From NCBI GenBank assembly GCA_963744935.1, contig CAVUVM010000008.1:1-64000 (forward strand): 64,000 nt of DNA. Reading direction: 5' to 3'. The DNA is from Bog-473 sp963744935 (GTDB taxonomy: Bacteria; Actinomycetota; Acidimicrobiia; Acidimicrobiales; RAAP-2). The translations under genes and the position numbers were made by a program. Positions 1-7,990 of the stretch are shown one piece after another. The notes under the pieces are model-generated. The model had not been told where the DNA came from. It worked only from the letters and a program-made list of their open reading frames with translations, and searched no databases. Each line of letters begins with the position of its first letter. The first letter of the stretch is position 1.

Positions 1-40
1 TCCTCTTGTCGAACATTGCCCAGCTGTCGAGTAGCTGTCG

Positions 41-1309
41 ATGACGGGTCGTCGTCAGTTCGGTTCGCTTCGGAAGATGCGCTCGGGCCGATGGCAAGCC
101 AGCTATTGGCACCTCGGCCGCCGTCACGTGGCTCCAGTTACCTTCGCGTACAAGGCTGACGCCAACGCCTATCTGTCGACTGTTCAAGCCGAGATGCGAC
201 GAGGACTTTGGATCGACCCGACGGGAGCACTCGTCCTCTTCTCGGACTGGGCGAACCAGTGGTCGGCCACAACCGTTGACCTCCGACCCTCGAGCCGAGC
301 AAGAGACCTCGGATATCTCAAGCGTTATCTACTCCCTCGCTTCGGTGGCGTTCCACTGGGCGAGATCGACCATATGGAGGTGAGAACGTGGGTCGCGGAC
401 CTGGCTGCAAGCGGCCTGGCTGCGTCGACCGTCACGAAGGCAGCGCAGCTGCTGAACAAACTGATGCGCTCGGCCGTACAAGCTCGGATGCTCCAGTCGT
501 CGCCCCGTGAAGGCGTCAAGCTGCCCCGCATCGAGCGCATCGAGATGCGCTTTCTCACCACCGCACAAGTCTCGGACCTTGCCGAAGCCATGCACCCTCG
601 CTATCAGGCTGCCGTCCTTCTTGCCGCGTACGGCGGCCTCCGTGCTGGCGAGCTCTTCGGACTTCGCACCAAGCGGGTCGACGTTCTGCATCGGCGAGTC
701 ACGATCGCCGAGACCGTCGTCGACGTCGGAGGTCATCTTCACTTCGGACCTCCCAAAACCCGGGCCGGTCATCGCACCGTGCCGCTCCCCAGAGTCGCCG
801 CGGAGCCCCTCGGGGACCACTTGGCTGCCCATGCCCGTGAGCTCGAAGACCTCGTCTTCACGGCGCCAGAGGGCGGCCCAGTGGCCCTGAACGTCTGGCG
901 CCGACGGTTCTGGGTGCCGGCACTGAAGGCGGCCGGGCTGGGGCACCTACGGCCTCACGACCTCCGTCACACAGCAGTCGCCCTCTGGATCGCCGCCGGC
1001 GCGCATCCCAAAGAAGTCGCAGTGCGCGCGGGACACACGTCGGTCAGCTTCACCCTCGACCGCTACGGCCACCTGTTTCCGGGCTCCGAGAGCGCCCTCA
1101 ACGACTCGCTCGATGCGCTCGCTCAACGCGGCCGCGACGACACCGAGGATGCTCTTCGTGCGCGATGGCGCGCGATCGAAGTCGATTCCTTCGCGCGTCA
1201 GCGCGCGCAAAACGGGAAGACGAAGAGAGCACTGACGACGCGCAACTCGGTGACCAGGAAAAACAGGGTGGGCGCTGCGGGACTCGAACCCACGACCTCA
1301 GCCGTGTGA
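41..1309 (+). CDS. Tyrosine recombinase (site-specific integrase) at a tRNA attachment site
   Basis: A 422-residue phage/ICE-type tyrosine recombinase that would catalyse integration and excision of a mobile element. The N-terminal third looks like an arm- and core-binding region; the catalytic half shows the family signature: an Arg in GGLRAGELFGL (about residue 200), HDLRHT (H-x-x-R, about 308), AGHTS and the nucleophile Tyr in TLDRYGHL (about 344). The last residues (GAAGLEPTTSAV) are encoded by the complement of the tRNA-Val gene, so the stop lies in the tRNA anticodon region. This is the usual arrangement of an integrase beside its own att site. The ATG at 41 is close to the window edge and an upstream start cannot be excluded. 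No other phage gene is visible to the right, so the element should extend left. Confidence 0.93.
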   Translation: MTGRRQFGSLRKMRSGRWQASYWHLGRRHVAPVTFAYKADANAYLSTVQAEMRRGLWIDPTGALVLFSDWANQWSATTVDLRPSSRARDLGYLKRYLLPRFGGVPLGEIDHMEVRTWVADLAASGLAASTVTKAAQLLNKLMRSAVQARMLQSSPREGVKLPRIERIEMRFLTTAQVSDLAEAMHPRYQAAVLLAAYGGLRAGELFGLRTKRVDVLHRRVTIAETVVDVGGHLHFGPPKTRAGHRTVPLPRVAAEPLGDHLAAHARELEDLVFTAPEGGPVALNVWRRRFWVPALKAAGLGHLRPHDLRHTAVALWIAAGAHPKEVAVRAGHTSVSFTLDRYGHLFPGSESALNDSLDALAQRGRDDTEDALRARWRAIEVDSFARQRAQNGKTKRALTTRNSVTRKNRVGAAGLEPTTSAV

Positions 1310-1342
1310 AGGCTGCGCTCTAACCAGCTGAGCTAAGCGCCC
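1269..1342 (-). tRNA. tRNA-Val (anticodon CAC)
   Basis: The complementary strand folds as a complete cloverleaf. Acceptor GGGCGCT pairs with AGCGCCC, followed by discriminator A. The anticodon stem CAGCC/GGCTG encloses loop TTCACAC, giving anticodon CAC. The T-arm is GTGGG-TTCGAGT-CCCGC. CCA is not encoded. The 3' half overlaps the integrase coding end, so it is the likely attB-derived core. Confidence 0.95.
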
Positions 1343-1424
1343 CGTCCGGGGCAATGCCGGAGCACAACCGTAGTCCGCGCCTTGTTCCCCGCCTGCCCAG
1401 CGGGGGTGATTTGGGAGGTCCCAG

Positions 1425-2132
1425 GTGCGCCGGTACCCTGAGTTCCTTATGACGTGGACCACCGGCGACGGCAACAAGGGGCCTCAGACCTGGAGTTCCC
1501 GACTCAAAAGCGCCTTCTCCATGCCTTCTCCTTCCGGTCGTGCGGACACGGCGGCGGAGCCGGACCAGATCATCCCCCCAGAGAAACGCAGAGCGGCGAT
1601 GTCCACGCTCGACCCGCTCGAGCAGAAGCTGGCGCGCTGGGCCCTGGCCTTGGCGGCAGCCGCCGCACTCGGAGCCGCCATCTACATCAACTCGGCCAAC
1701 AAGGTGACAAAGGCGGGAAAGAATTCCATCGCCGTTGCCCCCGACGCGTGGCTGCTTGCCGGGGTGATCCTTCTGATGTGCGTTTTAGGAGGTGTGGCCC
1801 TCTGGAAGAACAAGCGCACGTTCGTCACGTTTGCCCTCTTCCTGATCGGCTTTGCATTCACCCTGCCCTTCGGACTCATCGGGTTCGTCTTCATCCTCCT
1901 TGGCGGGTGGTTCATGCTGCGGGCCTGGCGAATCAACCGCTACGGGACAACGAACTCGAAGCTCATCGCCCGGGAGGCTGCAAGCCGGCCGCGCGGCCGC
2001 GACCGCACCAAGGGGGCGACGACTCGCTCCAAAGCCACGGCGACCCCTGCCGAGCGCAAGCCGCCGACCGCCAACAAGCGTTACACCCCGAAAGCTCCGC
2101 CCCGGAAGAAGATCCCGAAGCCAACGGAGTAG
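1425..2132 (+). CDS. Hypothetical membrane protein with basic C-terminal tail
   Basis: I do not recognise a named family. The GTG at 1425 has a good ribosome-binding site (GGGAGG at 1413-1418, six bases upstream), but ATG at 1449 or at 1599 (MSTLDPLEQKL) are alternative starts. The protein shows an N-terminal polar stretch, then hydrophobic segments near residues 68-88 (LARWALALAAAAALG), 107-125 (WLLAGVILLMCVLGG) and 133-165, the last probably a hairpin of two helices. The final ~65 residues are rich in Lys, Arg, Pro and Thr and should be cytoplasmic or nucleic-acid/surface binding. It stands alone between the tRNA and a convergent TetR gene. Confidence 0.7.
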   Translation: MRRYPEFLMTWTTGDGNKGPQTWSSRLKSAFSMPSPSGRADTAAEPDQIIPPEKRRAAMSTLDPLEQKLARWALALAAAAALGAAIYINSANKVTKAGKNSIAVAPDAWLLAGVILLMCVLGGVALWKNKRTFVTFALFLIGFAFTLPFGLIGFVFILLGGWFMLRAWRINRYGTTNSKLIAREAASRPRGRDRTKGATTRSKATATPAERKPPTANKRYTPKAPPRKKIPKPTE

Positions 2133-2144
2133 CCGGGTGGCTGA

Positions 2145-2759
2145 TCACCCGGCCGGCTCAATCAACAGCGCAGAGCGCAGCAGCTGCAGCACGTCCGTCC
2201 GCCGTCGGACGAGCGATCGGGCGGTCGGCTCCTCGCCCAGCGCCCGGAGCACCTCGACCTCGGTCACCATGCCGATGACTGTGGAGTAGATGGCTAACAG
2301 CAACAGCCCTGGGTCATGCCGCCTCATGGTGCCCGCGTCCATCTCGGCTTCCAGAAATGACGAGGCCCGCTGAACCAGCGGGTCGAGGGCCAGTGTCATT
2401 TGCGTGGCGGCCGGCGGACCGAGCCTCCCGACCTCCCGGAGCAATCCGAGCAACTCGGGCTGGCGCGCGGCGAGTCGAAAGACTGACCGCACGACCGCTT
2501 CGACCCGGACCCAGCCCTCCCCCGCACCCTGCAGGGCGGTCTCGAGAACGGCCGACAGGTCGGCGGCGCTGCGGGCGATGACCGCTTCGAGGAGCGCGTC
2601 CTTCGAGGGGAACCAGTAGAGAATCGATTGCTTTGTGAGGTCCAGGCTCTTGGCCACGCTGTCGAGCGAGGTCGCCCCATAACCCCTGCTCGCGAAAGAC
2701 GACAGGGCCGCATCGAGGATGCGGTCGCTCGTTGACGGGTTCCCCTGCGAGCTGGTCAC
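2145..2759 (-). CDS. TetR-family transcriptional regulator
   Basis: A 204-residue repressor with an N-terminal helix-turn-helix (residues ~10-55: ILDAALSSFASRGYGATSL, then LTKQSILYWFPSKDALLEAV) and a divergent C-terminal ligand domain, the standard TetR layout. The start is GTG at 2759. It is transcribed divergently from the acyl-CoA reductase operon with only 46 bases between the starts. That gap carries a perfect TACCA-AA-TGGTA inverted repeat, so this regulator probably controls the lipid operon and itself. The ligand is unknown; an acyl-CoA or fatty aldehyde is a reasonable guess from context only. Confidence 0.9.
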   Translation of the reverse strand: MTSSQGNPSTSDRILDAALSSFASRGYGATSLDSVAKSLDLTKQSILYWFPSKDALLEAVIARSAADLSAVLETALQGAGEGWVRVEAVVRSVFRLAARQPELLGLLREVGRLGPPAATQMTLALDPLVQRASSFLEAEMDAGTMRRHDPGLLLLAIYSTVIGMVTEVEVLRALGEEPTARSLVRRRTDVLQLLRSALLIEPAG

Positions 2760-2760
2760 T

Positions 2761-2772
2761 TACCAAATGGTA
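2761..2772. promoter_or_regulatory. Candidate TetR operator
   Basis: TACCAAATGGTA is an inverted repeat with 5-bp perfect arms (TACCA/TGGTA) around AA, placed in the 46-base divergent gap directly next to the TetR start codon. Position and symmetry fit an autoregulatory operator; binding is inferred. Confidence 0.45.
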
Positions 2773-2805
2773 GACAGATTCGGCCCGTGGTGCTAGACAT
2801 TTCTG

Positions 2806-5151
2806 ATGCCCATCGAGCGGGATCTCCGTGGGAAGCGTTTCTTCATCACCGGTGCTACCGGGTTCTTGGGGACCGCTCTGGTCGAGCGGATCCTCCGCTG
2901 CGTGCCGGAAGCGGAGGTGACGGTCCTCGTGCGGCCCGGGCGCCGCGCCGACCCAGCCGCTCGGCTCGCCCGCGAGGTGATCAAGAACGACTGCTTCGAC
3001 CGCCTGCGTACGGAGCTCGGCGAGGAGTTCCCGCGGGTGGTCGAGCAACGGGTCCGCGCCGTAGCGGGTGACGTCGGACGCGATGGTCTCGGCCTCGACG
3101 AAGACGGCCGGAGTGCGCTCGCCGACGCCGACATCGTCATCCATTCCGCCGCCACGGTGTCCTTCGACGCGCCGCTCAGCCAGGCGGTCGAAATCAACCT
3201 GCTCGGGCCTTCCCGGGTTGCCGCAGCGATGGTCGACGCCGGATCGGCCGCCCATCTGATCGCAGTGTCGACTGCGTACGTCGCGAGCACGCACCAGGGG
3301 GAAGCCAAGGAGGAGCTGCTCAGCGAGAACCGCTTCACGCTCGACGTCCCGTGGGAAGAGGAGGTCACGTCCGCCCGACGCCTGCGCGACGACCTCCAGG
3401 CCGAGTCGCGCAAGCCCGAAAGGCTCCGTGAATTCACGAAGAAGGCACGCGGCGAGATCGGTGCTGCCGGCGACCACCTCATCGCCGCACGCTCGGAGAA
3501 GGTCCGCGAAGAGTGGGTCAGCGACCAGCTGGTCCAGGCGGGCACCGCTCGCGCGTTGTCGCTCGGCTGGCCCGACGCCTATCCCTTCACCAAGGCGCTC
3601 GGCGAGCGCGCGCTCGTCGAGCAGTGGGAGGGCAACGTCCCGATCACTTTCGTACGGCCGTCGATTATCGAGTCGGCTCTCGTGGAGCCGCGGCCTGGCT
3701 GGATCCGTGGCTTCCGCATGGCCGAACCGATCATCGTGTCGTTCGCGCGCGGCCTGCTCGCCGAGTTCCCCGGTGTGCCCGAGGGCATCGTCGACGTGAT
3801 CCCGGTCGACCTCGTCGTCGCCGCCATCCTCGCCGTGGCAGCGCGCGGTCCCGAACCCGGCCGGCCGAAGGTGTACCAGGTCGCCTCGGGCGTGCGGAAC
3901 CCGCTCCGCTACGGGCGCCTGGTGGACCTTGCCACCGGATTCTTCCAACGGAACCCGCTCTACGACGACCGGGGTCAGCCCATCAACGTGCCCGAGTGGT
4001 CCTTTCCAGGGCGCGGCAGGGTGCAGCGCCAGCTCCGCCGCGCGGACACGCTCATGACATTCGTGGAAAAACTGATCACTGCCTTGCCGATCCGGGGCAG
4101 ACAGGCGCAGCTGGCCGCCCGCATCGAAGACCGCCACGCGATGGCCAAACGCGCACTCGGCTACGTCGAGCTGTACGGCGCCTATACGGAGACCGATGCT
4201 CGCTACAGGGTCGACAACTTGCTCGAGCTCCGTCAGGAGTTGGACGCCGACCACGACGCGCGGTTCGAGTTCGACCCGGCCGTGATCGACTGGGACCGCT
4301 ACGTGCTCGACGTACACCTGCCGTCTGTGCTCGAGCACACCCGGGTGCGGACGAAGCCCGGCAAGTCTGTCGTCGACAAGCGCCCGGAACGGCAGCGACG
4401 GGCCATCCTCTCGCCGGACCGGCATCTCGCCGTCTTCGACCTCGAGCACACGCTCATGTCTTCGAACGTCGTCGACACCTACGCCTGGCTGGCCAGCCGG
4501 CATCTCTCGCCGTCGCGCCGCGCCCGATTCGTCGCCGACCTCGTGCGCCAGGGCCCGTCACTCCTCGCGCTGGACCGCCGCGACCGGGGCGACTTCCTTC
4601 GCTCGTTCTACCGTCGCTTCGAGGGCGCGCCGATCGAGCGGCTGCGCGACGACTCATGGGAGCTCTTCCACCGCCAGCTCTTGACACGCTCCTTCCCCGA
4701 GGGGTTCGCCCGAGTGCGCGCGCACCGGGCCGTCGGTCACCGCACGCTGTTGATCACCGGAGCGCTCGACTTCATCATCGAGCCCATCCGACCCCTCTTC
4801 GACGACATCGTGTGTGCTGAGATGGAGGTGCGCGACGGCCGCCTCACTGGCCACCTGACGAATCTGCCTCCCATCGGCGAAGCGCGCGCCCTCCTCTTGT
4901 CCGACTACGCAAGCGAGCACTCCCTCTCGCTCGAGGAGTCCGTCGCCTACGCGGACTCGGCCAGCGACCTCGCCATGCTCGAGGCGGTCGGCTTCCCTGT
5001 GGCCGTCAACCCCGAGTCGCGCCTCTCGGCTATCGCCCGGCGCCGTGGGTGGCACGTCGAGCACTGGGCCAAGGCAGAGGGCGGCTCGCACCGCCCGCTC
5101 CCCCTCGGGCCATTCGACGTCGCGGCTCCCCGGGCGGTGATGGGCCGATGA
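2806..5151 (+). CDS. Fatty acyl-CoA reductase (SDR) fused to HAD-IB phosphatase-like domain
   Basis: A 781-residue two-domain protein. Residues ~8-420 form an extended-SDR fatty acyl-CoA reductase: the NAD(P) motif GATGFLG at ~16-22 and the catalytic Y-x-x-x-K in YPFTKALGE at ~262. Such domains reduce acyl-CoA or acyl-ACP to aldehyde or alcohol. Residues ~540-770 are a HAD subfamily IB domain: motif I FDLEHTL and the distal motif YADSASDLAML. Motif I has DLE where the family normally has DxD, so phosphatase activity may be altered. The gene opens a four-gene coupled operon; its stop overlaps the next start in ATGA. Related actinobacterial FAR-HAD fusions act in wax or complex-lipid metabolism; the substrate here is unknown. 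Confidence 0.88.
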   Translation: MPIERDLRGKRFFITGATGFLGTALVERILRCVPEAEVTVLVRPGRRADPAARLAREVIKNDCFDRLRTELGEEFPRVVEQRVRAVAGDVGRDGLGLDEDGRSALADADIVIHSAATVSFDAPLSQAVEINLLGPSRVAAAMVDAGSAAHLIAVSTAYVASTHQGEAKEELLSENRFTLDVPWEEEVTSARRLRDDLQAESRKPERLREFTKKARGEIGAAGDHLIAARSEKVREEWVSDQLVQAGTARALSLGWPDAYPFTKALGERALVEQWEGNVPITFVRPSIIESALVEPRPGWIRGFRMAEPIIVSFARGLLAEFPGVPEGIVDVIPVDLVVAAILAVAARGPEPGRPKVYQVASGVRNPLRYGRLVDLATGFFQRNPLYDDRGQPINVPEWSFPGRGRVQRQLRRADTLMTFVEKLITALPIRGRQAQLAARIEDRHAMAKRALGYVELYGAYTETDARYRVDNLLELRQELDADHDARFEFDPAVIDWDRYVLDVHLPSVLEHTRVRTKPGKSVVDKRPERQRRAILSPDRHLAVFDLEHTLMSSNVVDTYAWLASRHLSPSRRARFVADLVRQGPSLLALDRRDRGDFLRSFYRRFEGAPIERLRDDSWELFHRQLLTRSFPEGFARVRAHRAVGHRTLLITGALDFIIEPIRPLFDDIVCAEMEVRDGRLTGHLTNLPPIGEARALLLSDYASEHSLSLEESVAYADSASDLAMLEAVGFPVAVNPESRLSAIARRRGWHVEHWAKAEGGSHRPLPLGPFDVAAPRAVMGR

Positions 5152-6404
5152 GCACCTTGTTGTTCGAGCGCTCCCTGCCACGCTTCGCCGCCGCCCGCGT
5201 CGTGTCGTCGTTCGGGTCTGGCCGCAGTGCCGGCATTGGGCCGCTGCGCCTGGTCGACCGCGACACCCCCGAAGCACCTGCCGAGGGATGGTTTCATGTC
5301 GACCCGGTGCTCTCGGGCATCTGTGGTTCGGACCTGGCGACGCTCGACGGGCGCAGCTCGCGCTACTTCGAAGACATCGTCTCGTTTCCCTTCGTGCCCG
5401 GGCACGAGGTGGTCGGCACCGTGGCCGAGGACGCGGTAGGCGCCGACGGCACACCGCTGGCAGCGGGCAGCCGGGTCGTGCTGCAACCGGTCCTCGGTTG
5501 CGCGGCCCGGGGGATCGAGCCGCAGTGCCCTGCCTGCCGGGCCGGCCACGTCGGCAACTGCGGCCGCGTCGCGTTCGGCCACATCAGACCTGGCTTGCAG
5601 ACCGGGTTCTGCGCAGACACGGGAGGTGGCTGGTCCAGCGCCGGCCTCGTGGCGCACGCCAGCCAGCTCTACGCGGTACCCGACAGCCTCAACGACGCCG
5701 ACGCCGTCACCACCGAACCGGTGGCGTGCGCGGTCCATGCCGTGCTCGGCGCGCCGATCGTCGAGGGAGACGTTGTGGCCGTCGTGGGTGCGGGCACGCT
5801 CGGTCTCCTCGTGACCGCGGCGCTGAGCCATCTCTCCTCGGTGGGTCTGTGTCCCACGCCGTCGGTGGTCCTCGTCGGCGCCCGCTACGCCCACCAACAA
5901 AGGCTTGCCCGCGAGCTCGGATGCACCGAGGCGTTGCCCCCGGACCAACTGGCCAGGGCGGTGCGACGGCACTCGCACTCGCTGTCCTACGGGGGCGCGT
6001 CGGGAGTCACGGCAACCTTAGAGTCGGGCGCCGACGTGGTGATCGACTGCGTCGGCAGCCACGAGTCGATTGCCCAGTCTCTCGGCATGGTGCGGCCGCG
6101 GGGCACCGTGTGCCTCGTCGGTATGCCGGGCAAGGTCACCGTGGACCTCGCGCCGCTCTGGCACCGGGAGGTCCGGTTGGCCGGTGCGTACGCCTACGGC
6201 ACCGAGCGCGGCGAGTTCTTGAGGGATGCCACATCGACCTTCTCCCTCGCCTTCGACGTCGTGGCGTCGCAGGGGACGGGACGCCTCGTGTCGGCCACCT
6301 ATCCCCTCGCCCGATTCGAGGAAGCAGTCGCCCACGCAGGCGCGGCAGGCCGCCGCGGGGCGGTCAAGATCGCATTCGACGTACAGAAAGGATCGTCTCG
6401 ATGA
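5148..6404 (+). CDS. Zinc-dependent alcohol dehydrogenase (MDR superfamily)
   Basis: A 418-residue medium-chain dehydrogenase. The GroES-like catalytic domain shows GICGSD (catalytic-zinc Cys), PGHEVVGTV, and a Cys-rich structural-zinc-like lobe (CAARGIEPQCPACRAGHVGNC). The Rossmann domain carries VVGAGTLGLL at ~213 and VIDCVGS. It would interconvert an alcohol and aldehyde or ketone with NAD(P). The start is ATG at 5148, overlapping the reductase stop by four bases, and its own stop overlaps the next gene in the same way. Context suggests it handles the aldehyde/alcohol made by the neighbouring acyl-CoA reductase; that link is inferred. Confidence 0.9.
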   Translation: MSTLLFERSLPRFAAARVVSSFGSGRSAGIGPLRLVDRDTPEAPAEGWFHVDPVLSGICGSDLATLDGRSSRYFEDIVSFPFVPGHEVVGTVAEDAVGADGTPLAAGSRVVLQPVLGCAARGIEPQCPACRAGHVGNCGRVAFGHIRPGLQTGFCADTGGGWSSAGLVAHASQLYAVPDSLNDADAVTTEPVACAVHAVLGAPIVEGDVVAVVGAGTLGLLVTAALSHLSSVGLCPTPSVVLVGARYAHQQRLARELGCTEALPPDQLARAVRRHSHSLSYGGASGVTATLESGADVVIDCVGSHESIAQSLGMVRPRGTVCLVGMPGKVTVDLAPLWHREVRLAGAYAYGTERGEFLRDATSTFSLAFDVVASQGTGRLVSATYPLARFEEAVAHAGAAGRRGAVKIAFDVQKGSSR

Positions 6405-7990
6405 GCCGACGACCCGGCTTCGTCCTCGACGTGGACAAGTCGACGCCACCCACCCTGTTCTGGAACGGCGAGGGCTTCACGCTCGAAACGCTGCCGGAAG
6501 GAAGCAGGGTGATCTACGCGCCCGAGCCGATGAAGGCGATCGAGGACCCCTACCAGGCCATCCGCCACGCACTCTTGCATCCCGAGGGCGACCGCGATCC
6601 GTTGCCCGCGCTCTTACGACCCGGGATGAAGCTGACGATCTGCTTCGACGATGTGTCGCTGCCGCTGCCGCCGATGGAGGCACCCGACGTCCGCCAGATG
6701 GTGATCGAGACCGTCTTGGACATGGCGGCGGAGGCTGGCGTGGACGACGTGATGCTTATTGCCGCGCTGGCGCTGCATCGCCGCATGACCGAGGAAGAGT
6801 TGCGCCATGCCCTGGGCGACCGGGTCTACGACGCGTTCGCACCGCATGGCCTGCTCACCCAACACGATGCTGAGGATCCGGACAACCTGATCCACCTGGG
6901 CCAGACCGAGCAGGGCGAGGACGTCGAGATCAACAAGCGCGCCGCCACCTCCGACTTGTTGGTCTACGTCAACATCAACTTGGTCTCGATGGACGGCGGG
7001 CACAAGAGCGTGGCGACGGGCCTGGCCAGCTACCGGAGCCTGCGCCACCACCACAACCCTCAGACCATGCGTCATTCGAAGTCGTTCATGGACCAACCGT
7101 CGTCCGAGTTGCACTCGTCCAACTGGCGCATGGGACGCTTGATCGCGGACTCGGGCGTGCAGGTGTTCCAGATCGAAACGACGCTGAACAACGACACGTT
7201 CCCATCCAATTTCAAGTTCCTGCAAAAGCGCGAGTGGGAATGGTCCCTGCGCGACCGCGCCACCTATGCCGCCTCCTCCGCCGCGCTGGCCAAGACGCCT
7301 CCACGGGTGGCACGACAGATCTTCAATTCCATCCGCTCGCCCCACGCGCTGACCTCCGTGCAGGCGGGGGAAGTCGAGGCCGTCCACGCGCTGACCACGG
7401 CCAACGTCTGGACCCAACAGGGCGTCGACGTCGAGGGTCAGACCGACATCCTCACGATGGGCCTGCCCTACATTTGTCCCTACAACGTCAACTCCATCAT
7501 GAACCCGATCCTCGTCGCGTGCCTCGGCCTCGGCTACTTCTTCAACATGTACCGGGGCAAGCCGCTCGTGCGCGAGGGCGGGGTCGTGATCATGCGCCAT
7601 CCCACCCGGCCCGAGTTCCATCCGGGTCACCACCCGAGCTACATCGACTTCTACGAACAGGTGTTGACGCAGACGGTCGACCCCATGCGGATGCACAAGG
7701 AGTTCGAGGAGTCCTTCGCCACCGATCCGTGGTACGTGCACCTCTACCGGACGGGGCACGCCTACCACGGCGTGCATCCCTTCTACATGTGGTACTGGTG
7801 CGCGCACGCGCTGGCCCACGTCGGCCGGGTCATCGTCGTCGGCGGTGATCCCAAGGCGGTTCGTCGCCTGGGCTTCTCCCCCGCCAGCTCGCTCGACGAC
7901 GCGCTCGAGATTGCATCCGACGTCGTCGGGCCGTTCCCCACGCTCACCCACATGCACAACCCGCCTATCTTCATGTCGGACGTGCACTGA
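6401..7990 (+). CDS. LarA-like DUF2088 protein (nickel-pincer racemase family)
   Basis: A 529-residue protein of the lactate racemase LarA/DUF2088 superfamily. Features shared with LarA are ALHRRMTEEEL (compare GxHRP, the His108 region), QHDAEDPDNL, GGHKSV (compare SGGaKSI, the Lys184 that anchors the nickel-pincer cofactor) and HHHNP, whose last His lies 16 residues after that Lys, matching the Lys184-His200 spacing of LarA. Differences are FDDVSLPLPP where LarA has DxTRPxP, and no His about ten residues before the Lys, where catalytic His174 would be. It may be a different C-H chemistry enzyme, and no larB, larC or larE maturation gene is in the window. The start overlaps the upstream stop (ATGA). 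Confidence 0.8.
   Translation: MSRRPGFVLDVDKSTPPTLFWNGEGFTLETLPEGSRVIYAPEPMKAIEDPYQAIRHALLHPEGDRDPLPALLRPGMKLTICFDDVSLPLPPMEAPDVRQMVIETVLDMAAEAGVDDVMLIAALALHRRMTEEELRHALGDRVYDAFAPHGLLTQHDAEDPDNLIHLGQTEQGEDVEINKRAATSDLLVYVNINLVSMDGGHKSVATGLASYRSLRHHHNPQTMRHSKSFMDQPSSELHSSNWRMGRLIADSGVQVFQIETTLNNDTFPSNFKFLQKREWEWSLRDRATYAASSAALAKTPPRVARQIFNSIRSPHALTSVQAGEVEAVHALTTANVWTQQGVDVEGQTDILTMGLPYICPYNVNSIMNPILVACLGLGYFFNMYRGKPLVREGGVVIMRHPTRPEFHPGHHPSYIDFYEQVLTQTVDPMRMHKEFEESFATDPWYVHLYRTGHAYHGVHPFYMWYWCAHALAHVGRVIVVGGDPKAVRRLGFSPASSLDDALEIASDVVGPFPTLTHMHNPPIFMSDVH

Noticed and set aside
41..1309. Complete prophage in this window
   Set aside because: Only the integrase is present; no structural, replication or lysis gene occurs to its right.
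2314..4503. Very long open frame antisense to the acyl-CoA reductase gene
   Set aside because: High-GC third-position bias makes stop-free antisense frames; composition is Arg/His/Gly-rich without any recognisable motif, while the plus strand has clear SDR and HAD motifs.
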